Origin: Rhyzopertha dominica
Taxonomy: Eukaryota > Arthropoda > Insecta > Coleoptera > Bostrichidae
NCBI GenBank assembly: GCA_025024175.1
Contig: QCXZ01000001.1
Coordinates: forward strand, 2,542,001-2,606,000
Direction of reading: 5' to 3'
Length of the DNA: 64,000 nt
The position numbers and the translations under genes are program-made. This document shows, one piece after another, positions 22,142 to 32,665 of the stretch; positions within the stretch are counted from its first letter, which is position 1, and each line of letters begins with the position of its first letter. The notes beneath the pieces were generated by a model. The model had not been told where the DNA came from. It made no database searches and saw only the letters and a program-made list of their open reading frames with translations.

Positions 22142-24297
22142 CGGAGTCGTATAGTTGGGCCAGTCTACCTATCTAACCCTTCTCTGACTGAGCGGGTCAA
22201 CTAATCCCGCAATATAGTTGGGCCAAGAATCTGCTTTGCCCGAACAGCGGGTGATGGACCATTATTAGCAAATTAGGAAAGACCTTAATTTATGTGATGT
22301 GTGTAACTTATTAATGTGATTGCTACGGTTTTTTTCTTAGCAAACACGCTTAAAGGAATAAAATAAACAATTTTCAAGTTTTAATACAAACTTATATTTA
22401 TACGTTATTATAATAACATGTATATATGTACAGTAAAGTATAAAAATATTTACAAATTTACAAAAATATGAACCTATATTTATACGTAATAAAACAATAT
22501 TAACATATATGTATGTACAATAAGGTATAAAAAATATTTACATATTTGGCGCGTATTTAAATGAAACACTTTTTTCAAATGTCAGCCTGTCTATGAGATT
22601 TTGTATGTAGTTATTAATTTTGACTTCAAGATAATCTTGCTTTAATTTTACAGTACCCCTAACAACTTTTTGGAATTTGTTGGATGTGTTTATTTTAACA
22701 TAAACTTCACTTTGAAAATTCAACAAACTATCAACAAATTGAAAAATATTTGGATGAGGCGAATAAAAACTTTTATTAAATCTTGAATGAAATGACTCAC
22801 ACGCATTGATTGTTCTGCAAGAGGAGGCAGATGAACTGGCCCAAATATTTGGAGTAAATTTGGCATTTTCGCTGATGTAATTGTCCACTAAATAGTCGCA
22901 AAACTCTTGAAGTTTCGAATGTTTTGGCATGATTGGAATTAAATCGGATGCGAATGCGTCACCCACTGTATCACAATCAAGAAACCGAAGTCCAGAACAA
23001 TATCTTAACATTTTGCCAACTTCCGTGTGGTTTTTATAATCTTGTGACAGTCCAAGCGAGTGAATTTTTCGATACCATGCCTGTGAAAGATGGAATCGGC
23101 ATCCACTTACTCTAGCCTCTTCCCACGTATCCATAATAGCATTGTGGATTGCAGTTTCAAAATCAATCACGACACTTTTAGGATAAAATTGTAAGTCACT
23201 TTCACTGCACTTCTGACACAACATATTCAAACATGTTAGATATGTGGATTGCTTTTTATCCGGAAGCAAACAAAATACCAATGGAACGTAATGTCCATTC
23301 TTGTATCCATGAATCGTAAAGAGTTGTGTAAAGAATTTCGGACAAAAATCAAATGTGCCGTTCATATACACAGTTTCAGTACAACATAAAAAGTAAAGAT
23401 TGCTATAAGGAGCAAAAATGATGATACATTGGTCTGCATTATTTGTCAAGACAAATGATTCTTCTTTATCTGTCATAGGTGCCAAAGTGTTTACTGCTTC
23501 GAAAACGTCTTTTTGCGTTTTCGGTAGATTTGGAGCTAACTTCCTACTGCACATATATTATGCCTTACAAGTTCCATATCGTAAGTCGTTATGTTACTGC
23601 TCATGCCAGGGTTAGACCGAAGTTCCGTGTGCACTAATTTGGCAGGTTTTTCGTGTACATTTTCTAGAGCTTTCCTTTTCACACTGTTGTTGACAATCTG
23701 CCTGTGCAGGTTTATGTCTCCTTTGTGATTGTGAGATAATTCGGAGTCCAAGATCTCATTTCCAGTCGACGTGTAGATTTTTGCGGAACATTTCGATGTT
23801 TTATTTGTACACCTCCAACTCACAGTTCCGTTTTTCAGCACGTTGCGATGCAAAACTTGTAGTTATTCACCACCAACAGTTTTTTGCCTTTTTCACTTTG
23901 CATGAATACAACTTCCATTTCGCCGGTATGAATGTGCGCTAGAAATTTTAGTAAAACTGTTTAATTTGACTTGCGTTTCAGAATTTATTCATTTCAGCAG
24001 GTAACCACCCTCTTTAACAAATTATTTAGGACATTATGGACAAGTGTCCAATAATATTTTACATTTTTCAAGTAAGTCCCACCCATCTTAATTGTGTTTC
24101 GTGATCTATTGGGTCCACAGGCACAAAATGTTTGCGTTTAAATTACCTCGTTTTCTAAGTAGTATCAGGTAGCTGATAAGGATTCGTTATCGATAACTAT
24201 CAGCGGGAGGTTCATTATCCACAGTCCGCATCCTTCTGGCCCAACTCAAGGGCAGATTAAAGAGCGATAAAGTTTTTGGCCCAACTATAATGCGCCC
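22142..24297 (-). mobile_element. Mutator-like element (MULE) 1 with FLYWCH/MULE transposase
   Basis: This 2156-bp element is bounded by 9-bp target duplications. The ends carry inverted TATAGTTGGGCCA motifs: 22150-22162 at the left and 24277-24289 (complement) at the right. A second copy of the motif lies further in on each side (22213-22225, and TGGCCCAACT at 24237-24246). The outermost bases are GGGCGCA at the 5' end and CGGAGTC at the other. A 9-bp duplication and imperfect terminal repeats are typical of the Mutator superfamily. It carries one transposase gene on the minus strand. Confidence 0.88.
22538..23918 (-). pseudogene. FLYWCH + MULE-domain transposase, two frameshifts
   Basis: The ATG is at 23916-23918. 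The N-terminal region is a FLYWCH zinc finger: 'VVFMQSEKGKKLLVVNNYKF', then after a frameshift near 23853 'VSWRCTNKTSKCSAKIYT' and the distal ligands 'HNH'. A basic linker follows. A second frameshift near 23550 precedes a 338-codon open stretch holding the MULE domain: 'VYMNGTFDF' (near 23365), 'VVIDFETAIHNAI' (near 23170), 'GCRFHLSQAWYRKIHSLGL' (near 23085) and 'NACESFHSRFN' (near 22800). The usual first acidic residue (V-D-G-T-F) is asparagine here, so the DDE triad is incomplete even apart from the frameshifts. There is no intron, unlike the relative at 44852-46509. Confidence 0.88.
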
Positions 24298-24306
24298 ACG
24301 GCCCAC
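24298..24306. repeat. target-site duplication of the MULE, right copy
   Basis: ACGGCCCAC, the partner of ATGGCCCAC at 22133-22141. Confidence 0.88.
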
Positions 24307-25120
24307 TAATTTGCTCACCGGTAATACCACACCAGACATTTATTTTTTGAGGGTGTTTTGTGTGGACTTGTTCCATCCAATGTGGATTTGTCTCTGACCA
24401 ATATCTGCAATTAGGTCTATTCACATTACCATTGAGGCAAAAAGTCGCTTCATCAGAAGACATGATTCAATTTAAAAGTTTCTATCTTCATCTATCATGT
24501 CCATAGCAGTTTCGCAAAATTCTATCCTACCATCGAAATCATCTTCGCTCAGTTCTTGTAATAAGTGAATTTTGTATGGATGAAACTTCTCTTTTTTCAA
24601 AATTTTCTGAACAAATCTTCTGCTAAGATAGTGAGTGAGAGCACGCTGTTGTACGGAACACTTGGGATTCTCTTGCACATCTAAAAGGATATTCAAGCTA
24701 CTTTACTCACTCGTAGCAACCTTTGCACGTCCTGGTTTTTGACGATTATTAACACCGCCGGTTTCGTCAAAACGTTGCAATGTTTTAATAACTGTTGATC
24801 TGGCAATTGGTTCACGATTTTCATGAATTGCATTGTAGAGTGCAACTACTTCCGAATAACTTCGCCTTCTATCTCCATAATCTATCGTCATCAAAATTTC
24901 CATGCGATCGTGTTCAGTTAACTGAGGCGTTGCGATTGCAAATAACAAAGTGAATGAAAATTATCACCAGTTACGAGTAAAATGGAGACACGTGGAGTTT
25001 TTATTCTTACTTAGCGATAACGAATATGGTTTTTATCCTGAAGTTTCTTGCAACACCCAAGATTGTTATCACACTTTTCTCAACCCAGAAGTGTGATACA
25101 TTTTTGAAATCAGGAAAGTA

Positions 25121-26254
25121 ATAAAGAAGAAAAAGTATTCATAAAAGGCAATGGTCAACGCTGGTGGCAGTCTGCCTTTTAAAATGTATTCCTCCTAAGT
25201 TCACGCAGTCCACCGGCTGTAGTGCAGGAATGCAAATAAACTATTGAGCAATGGTGTAAATTACGCCAGTACGACGAGGTGCAATAAAAGTGAAATTTGT
25301 TAGCTATTTAATGTGATTTGTGCCTGCTCAGGTGGTATCGCATGCGGACATCAGTAATGCTTGCAATTTGTGTTTGTATTATTCATTAATGGATGCCCCT
25401 TGGAATTTAACAGGCGTCGGCGAAATTTGCGTAATTTACTTTGTTATTTTCGAAATATTTAGTATCGCTTGTTTAAATATTATCTACACATGTTTGTGCA
25501 GGCGCACTTTATTTTACAATAACTTTCGTCGTCCCAACATGTACTTATAGTAGTTTTAAATGAAAGCGATACAACATTCTCCCTGGAACAAATTCTACGA
25601 TATACCGGGGGATCGCACCGGACGATAGGACTGCATTCTGCACATCAAAATAATGAAAAAAATTAAATGTTCCTATCCGATTATTATTTGTTTTCAAGTT
25701 ATCAGAGTCCGTCAGTATTATGAAAACTTACCATGAACTGGTCCACCTTTATAAACAGTTCTGGACCACACACAGATCCCAAATTGCTAATCTCGTTAGC
25801 ATGCTTGACGGTTGTCTAGATTACATCAACGTTAGTTTACACAAATGCCAATCTGCCCTGGTTTGGTGCATTCTTACTACAATAGTGTAGGTATCGCTAC
25901 CGAAATATATTTGTGTAAACTAAAATTTGTCGTAACGACAATGATAACGAAACATATTCCTCATTTGTTTCAACCGAAGAAATATTGTTGCTTGTATTAT
26001 TATATATTTCTTATTAGAATACATTCCTGTGATTACGATAAAAATTGCTGTAGAAAGAACAGTAAATAATTATTGATACTTAAAGCATTTCTCACAACCT
26101 TATTCGGATAGGTCTATGCGCCGCCATTCGCATCTTCGCAATGTCGTTTTGGCGCTACAAAAATAAAAAAAGACAATTAAGCCTAAATTAAAACCATGGT
26201 GTGATAAATACAAAATAACAGTTACCTATTTATTAGAACCAAATAGCTACAAAG
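25121..26254. other. non-coding stretch
   Basis: No recognised gene. Two ORFs of 74-76 codons at 25320-25550 and 25845-26069 are hydrophobic and match nothing I recognise. Confidence 0.45.
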
Positions 26255-26578
26255 TCAGTTAAGAATAATAATAATATTGGTGGAGGTACAAATACCAGTA
26301 TAATTAATTGTACATGCTGTTACCCCTATATCAACAAAGAACTGATCAATTTGGTAATCAGTCCTAACAATTTGAATCCTATCCGACAGGCAACTTAACA
26401 ATTTCATTGCATTCTTTGCCAAGATGACATGAGATTTGGCTACAAGTAAACCATGGATATCAAATGCTTTAGGAAAGTCTAAAAGTACAGGTAAACAAAC
26501 TTTTTCAGTGTGTGCGGCTGTTAAAATATGCTGGTAACTATATGCTTTTCGAAATACAGATTCAGTCTTAAGAAGCAA
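26255..26578 (-). pseudogene. non-LTR reverse transcriptase fragment
   Basis: The 107-codon frame contains 'SVFRKAYSYQHILTA', 'VLLDFPKAFDIHGLL' and 'LLSCLSDRIQIVRTD', ending in 'VDIGVT'. These are the central RT blocks (G-F-R, L-D-F-S-K-A-F-D, S-Y-L-S-R-Q, G-V-P) of a jockey/CR1-type element. The catalytic YADD part and both ends are absent. Confidence 0.8.
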
Positions 26579-27439
26579 CTTAATAATAATTTTTTTGAGT
26601 AGTAGTAGTAGGTACAGTGCAACACTAAGACAATTATTAATTATACTGTTGTTATTGGAACGAATGATGAGTTTGTGTTTGCATACACCAGATTTTTTTG
26701 TTTTTCTTTAATTTAATGAATAATTACTTTTAGCCGCAATAGTCAGTTTCTATTCTAAACTTACGTGTTGCGCAAATGCACAGTTTAATTTACTAAATAC
26801 CTAAGAAGCTTTTATAGTAATCTCATCGCTGCCTCGTTGTGAATCGATAATAATGTGTTAGAGCATTACCATGAAAGTTCATGAATCTACAGTGCGCCTC
26901 TGTCATCATGTTAACTTTTGATTAGAAATTATAAGTTTCGGATAGAATGCAAACACTTTAATAAATGACTTCTTCTTGGAGGTATTTTAAATACAGCTAG
27001 AAGAGTTATCTTAAATTTCTTTTGAAAGTTACTTGCACTTTGTACATAATCGCGTTTAGAACACTGAAATCGGATACCCATTCTGAAGTGTCAATCTGAA
27101 AATGCATCAACGTCGCATTCGCAACCCTACTAACTTTGTAGTAATTGATTATCCGCTTTAAACTTGTCAAGCGCGATTATTTAGATATATAAAGATTAAA
27201 AAGCAGGTATTTCTTCAGCCACCTGAAATATCTAGCTTAACGCTTCAAAAGCTAAAATAGGGTGGACATTCAGGAGTGTTTTCAGACTGAAACACCCACA
27301 AATGAGGCAGATTGTCCGATTTCAAAATTTGAAACGCGAATATGTATAGAAAGTGACTGCGATGCTACGTAATTCCAGTTGCTATTTAAATTTTTTGGCT
27401 GGTAGCGACTGTCGCGGCATCTTAGCTTTTATTTATTTA
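26579..27439. other. non-coding stretch
   Basis: A+T-rich with no coding, RNA or repeat signal that I can support. Confidence 0.45.
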
Positions 27440-28198
27440 CAGAAATCATGTACAGTTCGAGAATTAGTATGCCTGTTTCGGGTAAACTTGGGTGGTCCAC
27501 GTACCAATATTTGACTAAAGCAGCTCTCCTAAAGGAAATTCGTTAATGGACTACTTACTTCAGGAAATTCAACATTTACATAATCTAATAAGATGTATGA
27601 ACATACAGAAAGAGTTGATTAGGTTACAGCTTAGGATTTCCTTATTTATTGCTTTCTTGTCTTTTGCGATTTCTGACCACTGTTCTTCAATTATGATTGA
27701 TTTTGCTGTGATTTCCTCCATCGTTGTTCTCTACGTGTAGCACGGTCGTCCTACTTTGAGCTCGTTGCTATTCATATTCTACGGTTTTTGTAGTATATGG
27801 TCTTCTTCTCTCGTTGAATATGTCCCCAATATTTCATTACATATGTTATATTGTTGAAATTCCTGTAGCGGTGTTTTTTATTCAAATATTTAAACGTGTA
27901 GTGGAGTTGCTCGCCTTTTAGCCTCTGAAGAATTTTTTCAAAGAACTCCTGGGCGTTTCTTACTTCTAGTTTTGCGACCCACTATAACCAGTTTTCTATG
28001 TTCTCTTAGTTGCTTTTTTCATAGTTGTCACTCGCGGATTTTCTGTTTAGCGAGAGAGGGGGCCTTTCTTCATTTAACGTTTTGTTTGCTGCTTCTTTTA
28101 TGCCTGTTGTTATCTCTTTCCAGTTTCGGGGGTTTCCTTTGTTTTTGGGGTTTGGTTTCTAAAGAGTTTGCACATGTCCCCTGCTTAAGTGTCATTTA
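27440..28198 (-). pseudogene. non-LTR element remnant, C-terminal and linker part
   Basis: Minus-strand pieces: 'NWKEITTGIKEAANKTL' (near 28100), the linker before the RT in endonuclease-RT ORFs, then much later 'YVMKYWGHIQREKK' (near 27840). 'ELKVGRPC' and 'QWSEIAKDKKAIN' (near 27650) follow, as in the C-terminal tails of several insect non-LTR families (RTE-like style). The RT core is deleted. The endonuclease part continues on the other side of the transposon at 28199-30291, so this is one element split by an insertion. Confidence 0.6.
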
Positions 28199-30291
28199 CA
28201 GGGTGATTTTTTTGAAAACTTCACACCTTAAATAACTTTAAATAGAGGAAAAATGTAAAATTTTGCAAAAACAGGTAAACTTTTGTTTGCAGGGGGACAA
28301 CTTTTGAGATAAGTTTTTAATGGATAGCGCTTACCCTCTTAGCGGGGTAGATACCCCTTCAAAAATTTTAAATGAAACTACCCATCTTACGATACATCAT
28401 TTAAAAGCTTATTACAGAAGGAGTCTTGCCATGTAATTAGTTTTACTATTTTTTACCCATTGACGGGGTAGTGGGTCAAAAAGTGCATTGTAGCAAGTGG
28501 CTTATAAAATGGAATATTTTGGACTTTTTTTTAACAAAATTTATTGTCTTGCAGTTACAATAAAAATTGTCCTTACTTAAGCCTAAAAAAACTTGTTAAA
28601 AATAATTGTTATTAGTTAAAGTGAGAGTCCAAGTGATAATGGTTTATTCAACTGCCGAAAGGGTAGAAATAATTTTTATTTACGGTGCTGAGCATAGCTG
28701 TGCTCGTGCGTCAGCAAGGGTGTTTAACGAACGGCACCCCGATAAAAATGTTGACGCTAGGTACATTCTCGATCTCGTGCAGAAATTTCAAGACACTGGA
28801 TCTGTAGTAAACAAAAAAAGGGCAGGGAATAGAGTCGTTGATGAAATGGCCCAACTTGAAGTACTTGGTCATTTTGCAATGGATCCAACTAGCTCTTTGC
28901 GTAACATTTCTACAGCCACTGGACTTTCTTATTCATCTGTAAGGAAAGTTACAAAACTGCACAAATTCCATCCCTATAAGATGAAAACTCTCCAGGAACT
29001 CGGCGAAGATGACTTCGATAGAAGACTGCAATTTTGCGAAATTATGACAGAAAAGATTATAGTAAATCCAAATCTAATAAAAAATATCTGCTTCAGTGAT
29101 GAATGCACATTTTTTTGAACGGCTCTGTAAATAAACATAACGTCAGGTACTGGAGTGACGAAAATCCTTATATTTTTCGAGGTCATACACAAGTTCCTCA
29201 GAAGCTGAACGTCTGGGCTGGAATACTTGGCAACGCAATTGTAGGTTCAATTTTCATTGATGGGACGCTAAATGGGGGGATGTATTTAGAATTACTTGAT
29301 AACGTTATTGATCGTTTAATCACAGAGCAATTAGAAAACCAACGTGACCCTGAAGGAAATCCAATGTTGGATGAATACGAATTGTTTTACCAACATGATG
29401 GAGCCCCACCGCATTACGCCATTAATGTGCGAAATTGGTTAAATCATAGATTTCCTCTTCACTGAATTGGTAGGCGTGGAACAATTGAATGCCCGATTTG
29501 ACTGCTTTAGATTTCTTTCTATGGGGTCATTTACAATCTGTGGTTTACAAAACACAACCTACTAGCCTGGACGATCTGCGAGAAAGAATTATTAACGAGT
29601 GCAGGAGGATTCCACCTGAAACTTTCCGAAAAGTGCAGCAGGAGTTCGAGAACCGTCTGTATTATTGTATGGAAAGAGGTGGTGCACATTTTGAGAATCT
29701 ATTGTAAGGTTTGAATTTCTATGGTTTTGTTAACACTGTTTTTGGAGTTACAAATAAATAATTTTTCTTTTTCGTGGACATGGACTTTCTAAAAAATTAC
29801 ATGATAAATACTTTAATGTTAATAATAATGTTAAAAGAAAATTTTCAGTATTCTGGGAGTTTTTTTAAGTGTGATATTTTTTACAAGTTGTTTGTTTAAA
29901 TTTTGGGTTCTCGTAAGGACAAATTTTATTTCCGCTCTAAAATAAAATACATTTTGTTGAAAAGAGTCCAAAATATTCAATTTAATAAGTAACCTGTTTC
30001 GTAGGCACTATTAATCTAATTACCCCGTCAATAAGTTAAACGTGGTAAAACTAATTACATGGCCAGACTCTTTGTGAAATAAGCTTTCAAATGATGTATC
30101 ACAAGATGGATAGTTCAATTTAAAATTTTTAAAGGGGTGTCTACCCTGCTCAGAGAGTAAGCGCTATCCATTAAAAACTTATCTCAAAAGTTGTCCCCCT
30201 GCAAACAAAAGTTTACCTGTTTTTGCAAATTTTTAAATTTTTGCTATATTTAAAGTTATTTAAGGTGTGAAGTTTTCAAAAAATCACCCTG
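28199..30291 (+). mobile_element. mariner-like element with long (about 330-bp) terminal inverted repeats
   Basis: The left end CAGGGTGATTTTTT at 28199 is mirrored by AAAAAATCACCCTG ending at 30291, each next to a TA (28197-28198 and 30292-30293). The inverted match runs inward for roughly 330 bp to about 28530 and 29960. It includes the segment GGGGGACAACTTTTGAGATA and later CATGTAATTAGTTTTAC with scattered substitutions. Repeats of this length are unusual beside the 20-40 bp common in mariner elements. The element carries one transposase ORF and lies inside an older non-LTR endonuclease domain. Confidence 0.93.
28639..29707 (+). pseudogene. mariner-like transposase, two frameshifts
   Basis: The ATG at 28639 opens 'MVYSTAERVEIIFIYGAEHS', a DUF4817-type helix-turn-helix, then 'TGSVVNKKRAGNR', a second helix-turn-helix ('LRNISTATGLSYSSVRKV') and 'KLHKFHPYKMKTLQELGEDD'. 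Catalytic boxes follow: 'CFSDECTFF' (D1, near 29090), 'FYQHDGAPPHY' (D2, near 29395) and 'PDLTALDFFLWG' (D3, near 29500), ending 'GGAHFENLL'. The frame breaks at a T-run near 29108 and again near 29464. Otherwise the protein is almost complete, making this the youngest-looking mariner-type copy in the window. It would cut and paste at TA sites if repaired; as it stands it is inactive. Confidence 0.92.
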
Positions 30292-30500
30292 TATAGTGTT
30301 TTGTTGTTCTACTCCTTCGGGCATATACGTTTTCTGTATGCATGCTATTTCTATTTCTGCGTTTTTCTAGGTTTACGTCTGACGTTCCAAGAGGCAATTT
30401 TTAGTCCGATTCCTGCATTTTGCCTGGGTTATTCTTGAGTAACGCTCCGGGTGCTTCTTTGAGTTATCTCGTAAGTATTTATTGCGTTCATTTGCTCGAG
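30292..30500 (-). pseudogene. non-LTR endonuclease N-terminus (other half of the split element)
   Basis: The minus-strand translation contains 'GLKIASWNVRRKPRK', the hallmark start of the apurinic-type endonuclease domain, followed by 'IEIACIQKTYMPEGVEQQN' up to the transposon boundary. It continues as 27440-28198 beyond the insertion. The 5' end of the retroelement is not defined. Confidence 0.65.
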
Positions 30501-30599
30501 CTCCAGGTGCGGTGAAGGTGTTAAGGTGTCACTGTGCACTAGCTATTTCTGTCGGTAGTTCATTACAGCTGTCCTGTATGAAACTATGAAAAGAGTATA

Positions 30600-31330
30600 A
30601 GTTAAATTAATCGGTTAGGCAAATATGCAGGCATTTATAACTCATTTAATTGTGAATCATGTGCGGTGCCAGTACGTTCGTAAGATAGAAGAAATCGGCC
30701 CAAATTTAGAGAACGACACATCAAAAGCGAACGGTCTAAATTAGCTCCAATATGTAGCGTCCGCATTTGCATCACAATGCACCCGATGCTGACTACACCC
30801 ATAACAATTAAATTAATGCGGCTTAACCCGTAGCATTTAAAGTAGAAGCGTAGGCAGTTAAAGTATCTTCCGCGGTGCGCACCAGATAACCCGTGTGGTT
30901 TAATGGCTGGTGCGCTTGAAGATTGAAATTTTAGTGTTTCCTCGTTTCCCGTATCGTATTCCCAATGTCGATCTTCAGACCTCGTGACGTTTACGGCGAC
31001 ATTTTCCTTCTTGTACGTAGCTGGTTAAATCCAATTTAACGACGCTGTAAATTTTAGTGGTTGGCAATTTAAGTCGTTACACGAGGATGATGGTGTGCGA
31101 AAATTAGAGGCGAACAAGCAGACGTGAGCTTGAAATTACCCAAGATTGGTTGATTAGCATGAGCATGATGAGATAACAAGTGTACTATCCGCTTTTAAAA
31201 TTCATACTGCGCTTGTGCAAATAGCAGCTTGTTTGCCGTTCTCACAAGGAAGTCGCTAGTTTGGTGTCGACTTAAGTCGTCTTATTAGACTTAAGTAAAC
31301 TGATCGACACTAATTTACTGTCAATTTAAT
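30600..31330. promoter_or_regulatory. candidate non-coding regulatory region
   Basis: Closed in all frames and more complex than its flanks. It has an exact ATTTGCAT octamer (30765-30772), several TTAAT-type homeodomain-like motifs and a nested palindrome cluster at 31264-31310. Regulatory function is inference. Confidence 0.22.
31264..31310. repeat. nested inverted repeats
   Basis: GTGTCGA (31264-31270) is the complement of TCGACAC (31304-31310). Between them lie the palindrome GACTTAAGTC (31269-31278) and a second GACTTAAGT (31288-31296). The RNA or DNA could fold as a stem or as two small hairpins. Confidence 0.6.
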
Positions 31331-31454
31331 TTATCTTTGCAAACTGCATTGGCTGCATGATAGTAGTGTACTCGCATCTATCACTATAGAAATCCTCAAA
31401 GATCTCCAACGCTAGCTCGGAAGGCTAAGGGAGGAAAACCTGTAACCGGAAAAA

Positions 31455-32665
31455 ACTGCAGTTCAAGAATTGGTAGATGAGGAAACACATAAAAAAATAT
31501 CCCGGGATCGTACCCCAAAGATTTCGAAAATTACTAATGATCTTATCAAAATTCAAATCTTTCGAACGAGGAGAAGTCTATTTTAACTGTTTCCGATTGC
31601 AAGGTACCTAAATTGTATGGTTTGCCCAAAATCCATAAAACCAATGTCCCGTTAAGACCCATAGTCAATACGATTGGAAGTCCATGTTACAGATTGGCAA
31701 AATTTTGTGCTAAGTATATAAAACCTTATGTCCTGTAGTGGCCAATTTGCTTATATAAAATTTTGAAGAGGTAGCGATCAACAGTTTTCAGTTTGAGCCA
31801 AAATGTTGGTATAGGTATGTAGGTGACACTTTTGTTATTCGGCCCTATGGTACAGAACAGTTAGGTAGGTTTCTAAATCATTTGAACAGTCAAAATCCTT
31901 TACCTTTCTTGGATGTCCAAATTTACAGAATAAACACTGGACACTTAGTACACAAGATTTACAGAAAACACAGGCAGATATTTATATGCCACATCTCACC
32001 ACCCGCCATCTCAAAAGAATAGTCTTATAAGGACGTTATTTGTTAGTGCACAAAGGATCTCAGACGAAAGTTCTTTACAAACAGAAATATATCATCTTAA
32101 ATCAGCGCTAGTGAGAAATGGTTATAGCAATAAGAGTATTTGTTCAGTTTTTAATAAACGTGCGCATCCAAATCAAGTAAATTCTCAGCCAGGACAAAGT
32201 AAATTAAAGTTGAGTTTGCCTTATGTACAAGGCCTTTCCGAAAAATTAAAGAGGATGCTTAGAAAACATGAGTTGTTGATAGTACATATAATAATTTAGG
32301 TACTAAAGATAAAGTACATTTAGAGAGTGAAGGAGTTTACAAAATTAGTTGTTCTTGCGGCAAGTGTTACTTAAGCCAAACTAAAAGAAAAGTAGGTACG
32401 CGTTTGAAAGAACTCATACGTGCGACTAGGCTCCAACAGATAGAAAATCTTCCGTAGCTGAACACTCATATTTGATTAAACACATGATTGACTTTGATAA
32501 AACAAAAATTCTACATAGAGAAAAATATTAGCATAAACGTCTAATAAAAGAAGCTATAGAAATTTGTAGGAATGCTAATAATTTTAATAGGGATTGTGGA
32601 AATTATGAGTTAGGTGACATTTGGAAGGCACGTATATCCCGGAAGCCATATCCATATAACTTAGG
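31455..32665 (+). pseudogene. Penelope-like retroelement (RT plus GIY-YIG endonuclease), broken
   Basis: Plus-strand pieces in family order: 'LVDEETHKKISRDRTPKISK' (near 31470), 'YGLPKIHKTNVPLRPIVNTI' with 'GSPCYRLAKF' (31615-31720), and 'YRYVGDTFVI' (near 31810). In that last RT catalytic box the usual YVDD reads YVGD. Next come 'NPLPFLDVQIYR' (near 31895), the GIY-YIG nuclease block 'GVYKISCSCGKCYLSQTKRK' (near 32335) and the C-terminal 'KRLIKEAIEICRNANNFNRD' (near 32540). Stops and frameshifts separate the pieces. Penelope-like elements are a separate retroelement class related to telomerase RT. The usual repeat-like ends were not found. This family differs from the two minus-strand Penelope fragments. 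Confidence 0.88.

Larger units (their letters stand above)
21975..25120 (-). mobile_element. mariner-like transposon split by a MULE insertion
   Basis: The transposase reads right to left from about 24930. The start codon is ACG where the copy at 7967 has ATG. The sequence continues 'PQLTEHDRMEIL', 'RRSYSEVVALYNAIHENREP', a second helix-turn-helix, 'KKEKFHPYKIHLLQELSEDD' and the first catalytic box 'SSDEATFCLNGNVN' (near 24440). It then stops inside 'GITGEQISGP' at 24306, where a MULE begins. On the far side of the MULE the frame resumes as 'GPFCIVGN' (22133-22110) and reaches the family C-terminus 'EHFEHLL' with a stop at 21975. The middle of the catalytic domain is deleted and frameshifts are present, so the element was probably dead. 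The 5' flank matches the copy at 7790-8330. Confidence 0.88.

Noticed and set aside
25320..26069. Two hydrophobic frames of 74-76 codons
   Set aside because: Composition-driven; no signal peptide logic, homology or splice evidence.
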